Shown here: positions 62,722 to 64,000 of the stretch, piece after piece | Layout: each line of letters starts with the position of its first letter | How positions within the stretch are numbered: position 1 is the first letter of the stretch | Source: Paenibacillaceae bacterium | Lineage (GTDB): Bacteria > Bacillota > Bacilli > Paenibacillales > NBRC-103111 | DNA length: 64,000 nucleotides | Reading direction: 5' to 3' | NCBI GenBank assembly: GCA_029256185.1 | Contig: JAQSYI010000009.1 | Coordinates: forward strand, 1-64,000 | The notes under the pieces: generated by a model | Told to the model about the DNA's origin: nothing | The model's input: only the letters and a program-made list of their open reading frames with translations | Databases searched by the model: none | Program-made: the position numbers and the translations under genes

Positions 62722-64000
62722 GTGGAAAAAACAAAATCCAGGCGGCTTCAGATCACCTTCGAAAGCCTGATCGACCAAGAGCCGGAAGCCGCGGCAGACC
62801 AAACGGGCAAAAAGAAGCAAGCAGGCGGGGCCTCCAAAGGCAGGGTGTGGGAATTCATCGCCATAGCCACTATTCCCATGGTCCTGGTCCTTGGCAACTC
62901 CATGCTGATTCCGATCCTGCCGGATATGGTCGCCGAATTAGGCATATCCGATTTCCAGAGCAGTCTGGTGATTACCTTATTCTCGGTTACGGCAGGACTG
63001 TTTATTCCTGTCTCGGGCTTTCTGTCCGACCGCTTCTCCCGCAAGGCAGTCATTATTCCATCCTTGATCCTGTACGGAGCCGCTGGAGTATTGGCCGGGT
63101 TCGGAGCCATCTGGAATTCCTACGGAATTCTGATCGGCGCGCGCGCCCTTCAAGGCATGGGTGCAGCAGGAACAGCCCCCATCGCTATGGCCCTGGTGGG
63201 GGATCTGTATGACGGAGCCACGGAGAGCAAGGCACTGGGGCTCACCGAAGCCTCCAATGGCACGGGAAAAGTGTTGAGTCCGATAATCGGAGCGGCTCTG
63301 GCATTAATCGTGTGGTATGCCGCCTTCTTCGCCTTTCCCGTATTTTGCACCATTTCCTTGCTTGCTGTGCTGTTTATATTGAAAGAACCCGCCAGGGAAG
63401 AAAAACCTCCGCGGCTGGCACAGTACATTCATACCACCTTGTCCATTTTGAAAGAGAAGGCACGTTGGCTGATTACCAGTTTTTTTGCCGGAGCATTGGC
63501 GCTGTTCATCCTGTTCGGAGTCCTGTTCTACCTGTCGCAGATTCTCGAAAAACCACCGTACAGCATCGACGGCATCCTAAAAGGTCTGGTGCTCGCCATC
63601 CCTCTGCTGGGTATGGTGATTACCTCCTACACAACCGGGGCTTTTATCAAAAAGGACGGCAAGCTGATGCGCAGATTAATGCTGACCGGCTTAAGCCTCA
63701 TGACAGTTTGTCTGGCGGCGGCGATTTTTCTGAATACGTATCTTTACCTGTTCATCGGCTTGCTGACTTTGAGCAGCATTGGCACAGGCTTGGTGCTCCC
63801 TTGTCTGAATACCATGATCACCGGATCAGTCCAGAAGGGAGAACGGGGAATGATAACTTCCTTATACAGCAGCCTCCGGTTCCTGGGAGTTGCCGCCGGA
63901 CCGCCGTTATTCGAGCTGATGATGAACCGCTCCTCCGTGCTCGTATTCATCACTGTGTCCTCACTTGCCTTCGTTACCCTGGGTCTGGTCTTCTTCTTGA
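62722..64000 (+). CDS. Major facilitator superfamily transporter, 3' end cut by the window
   Basis: GTG start with AGAGGGA 8 bp upstream; at least 426 residues are open to the right edge. After a basic ~45-residue cytoplasmic leader, helix 1 (ATIPMVLVLGNSMLIPILPD) is followed by MFS motif A GFLSDRFSRKAVIIPS and a helix-4/5 motif ARALQGMGAAGTAPIAMAL. About twelve helices are visible. Similar proteins are multidrug or metabolite exporters; the long charged N-terminus is unusual. Only the last residues are probably missing. Confidence 0.88.
   Translation, partial: MEKTKSRRLQITFESLIDQEPEAAADQTGKKKQAGGASKGRVWEFIAIATIPMVLVLGNSMLIPILPDMVAELGISDFQSSLVITLFSVTAGLFIPVSGFLSDRFSRKAVIIPSLILYGAAGVLAGFGAIWNSYGILIGARALQGMGAAGTAPIAMALVGDLYDGATESKALGLTEASNGTGKVLSPIIGAALALIVWYAAFFAFPVFCTISLLAVLFILKEPAREEKPPRLAQYIHTTLSILKEKARWLITSFFAGALALFILFGVLFYLSQILEKPPYSIDGILKGLVLAIPLLGMVITSYTTGAFIKKDGKLMRRLMLTGLSLMTVCLAAAIFLNTYLYLFIGLLTLSSIGTGLVLPCLNTMITGSVQKGERGMITSLYSSLRFLGVAAGPPLFELMMNRSSVLVFITVSSLAFVTLGLVFFL

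Overview
The window looks like a chromosome segment of a Paenibacillus-type Gram-positive spore former. The evidence is a moderately high G+C content, strong AGGAGG-type ribosome sites, three Lpl/Ytc-type carbohydrate ABC systems with YesM/YesN-like sensors, very large secreted carbohydrate-active enzymes, a hidden YjcZ-type sporulation micro-gene, and RelQ, DinB and CimA of Bacillales type. No tRNA, rRNA, CRISPR array or complete insertion sequence was seen. The genus call is an inference from gene content.

Layout. 1-736: gene-free debris of repeats. 737-13113 (minus): sugar locus 1, made of a one-component membrane AraC regulator, two permeases, a binding lipoprotein, an unassigned toroid-like enzyme, a secreted pectate-lyase-like beta-helix protein and a glycosidase remnant whose catalytic core is deleted. 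13298-14509: AIM24-family protein with a coiled-coil membrane protein. 14720-25935 (minus): sugar locus 2, with histidine kinase, response regulator, binding lipoprotein, two permeases and a 1197-residue secreted clan GH-A glycosidase. 26221-36734: housekeeping block with two RsmF-like rRNA methyltransferases, pseudouridine synthase, HAD phosphatase, yjcZ-like micro-gene, thioredoxin-like protein, DUF309, the (p)ppGpp synthetase RelQ and an L,D-transpeptidase. 36929-47330 (minus): sugar locus 3, with response regulator, histidine kinase, two permeases, binding lipoprotein and two FAD-dependent oxidoreductases. 47636-56403 (minus): an operon behind a consensus promoter overlapped by a near-perfect Fur box. 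It encodes a nickel/peptide-type importer (two permeases, two ATPases, one lipoprotein) followed by a heterodimeric exporter-fold ABC pair. 56647-64000: MATE transporter, ferredoxin, DNA polymerase IV, citramalate synthase, TlpA-like protein and a major facilitator gene cut by the right edge.

How it fits together. The three sugar loci share one design: sensor, AraC-type output, LplB/LplC-type permeases, lipoprotein, then enzymes. None has its own ATPase, so they probably use a shared MsmX-type ATPase encoded elsewhere. The secreted enzymes would cut polysaccharide outside the cell and the imported pieces would be processed inside. The Fur operon is the best candidate for an unusual system: it pairs a nickel/peptide-type importer with a YbtPQ/IrtAB-like transporter under apparent iron control.

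The window is also rich in non-coding repeats. There are three copies of a ~165-bp element with terminal inverted repeats, short palindromes made of the same terminal sequence at gene 3' ends, two tandem arrays of hairpin-forming units (62-bp and 52-bp periods), and strong hairpins around binding-protein genes.
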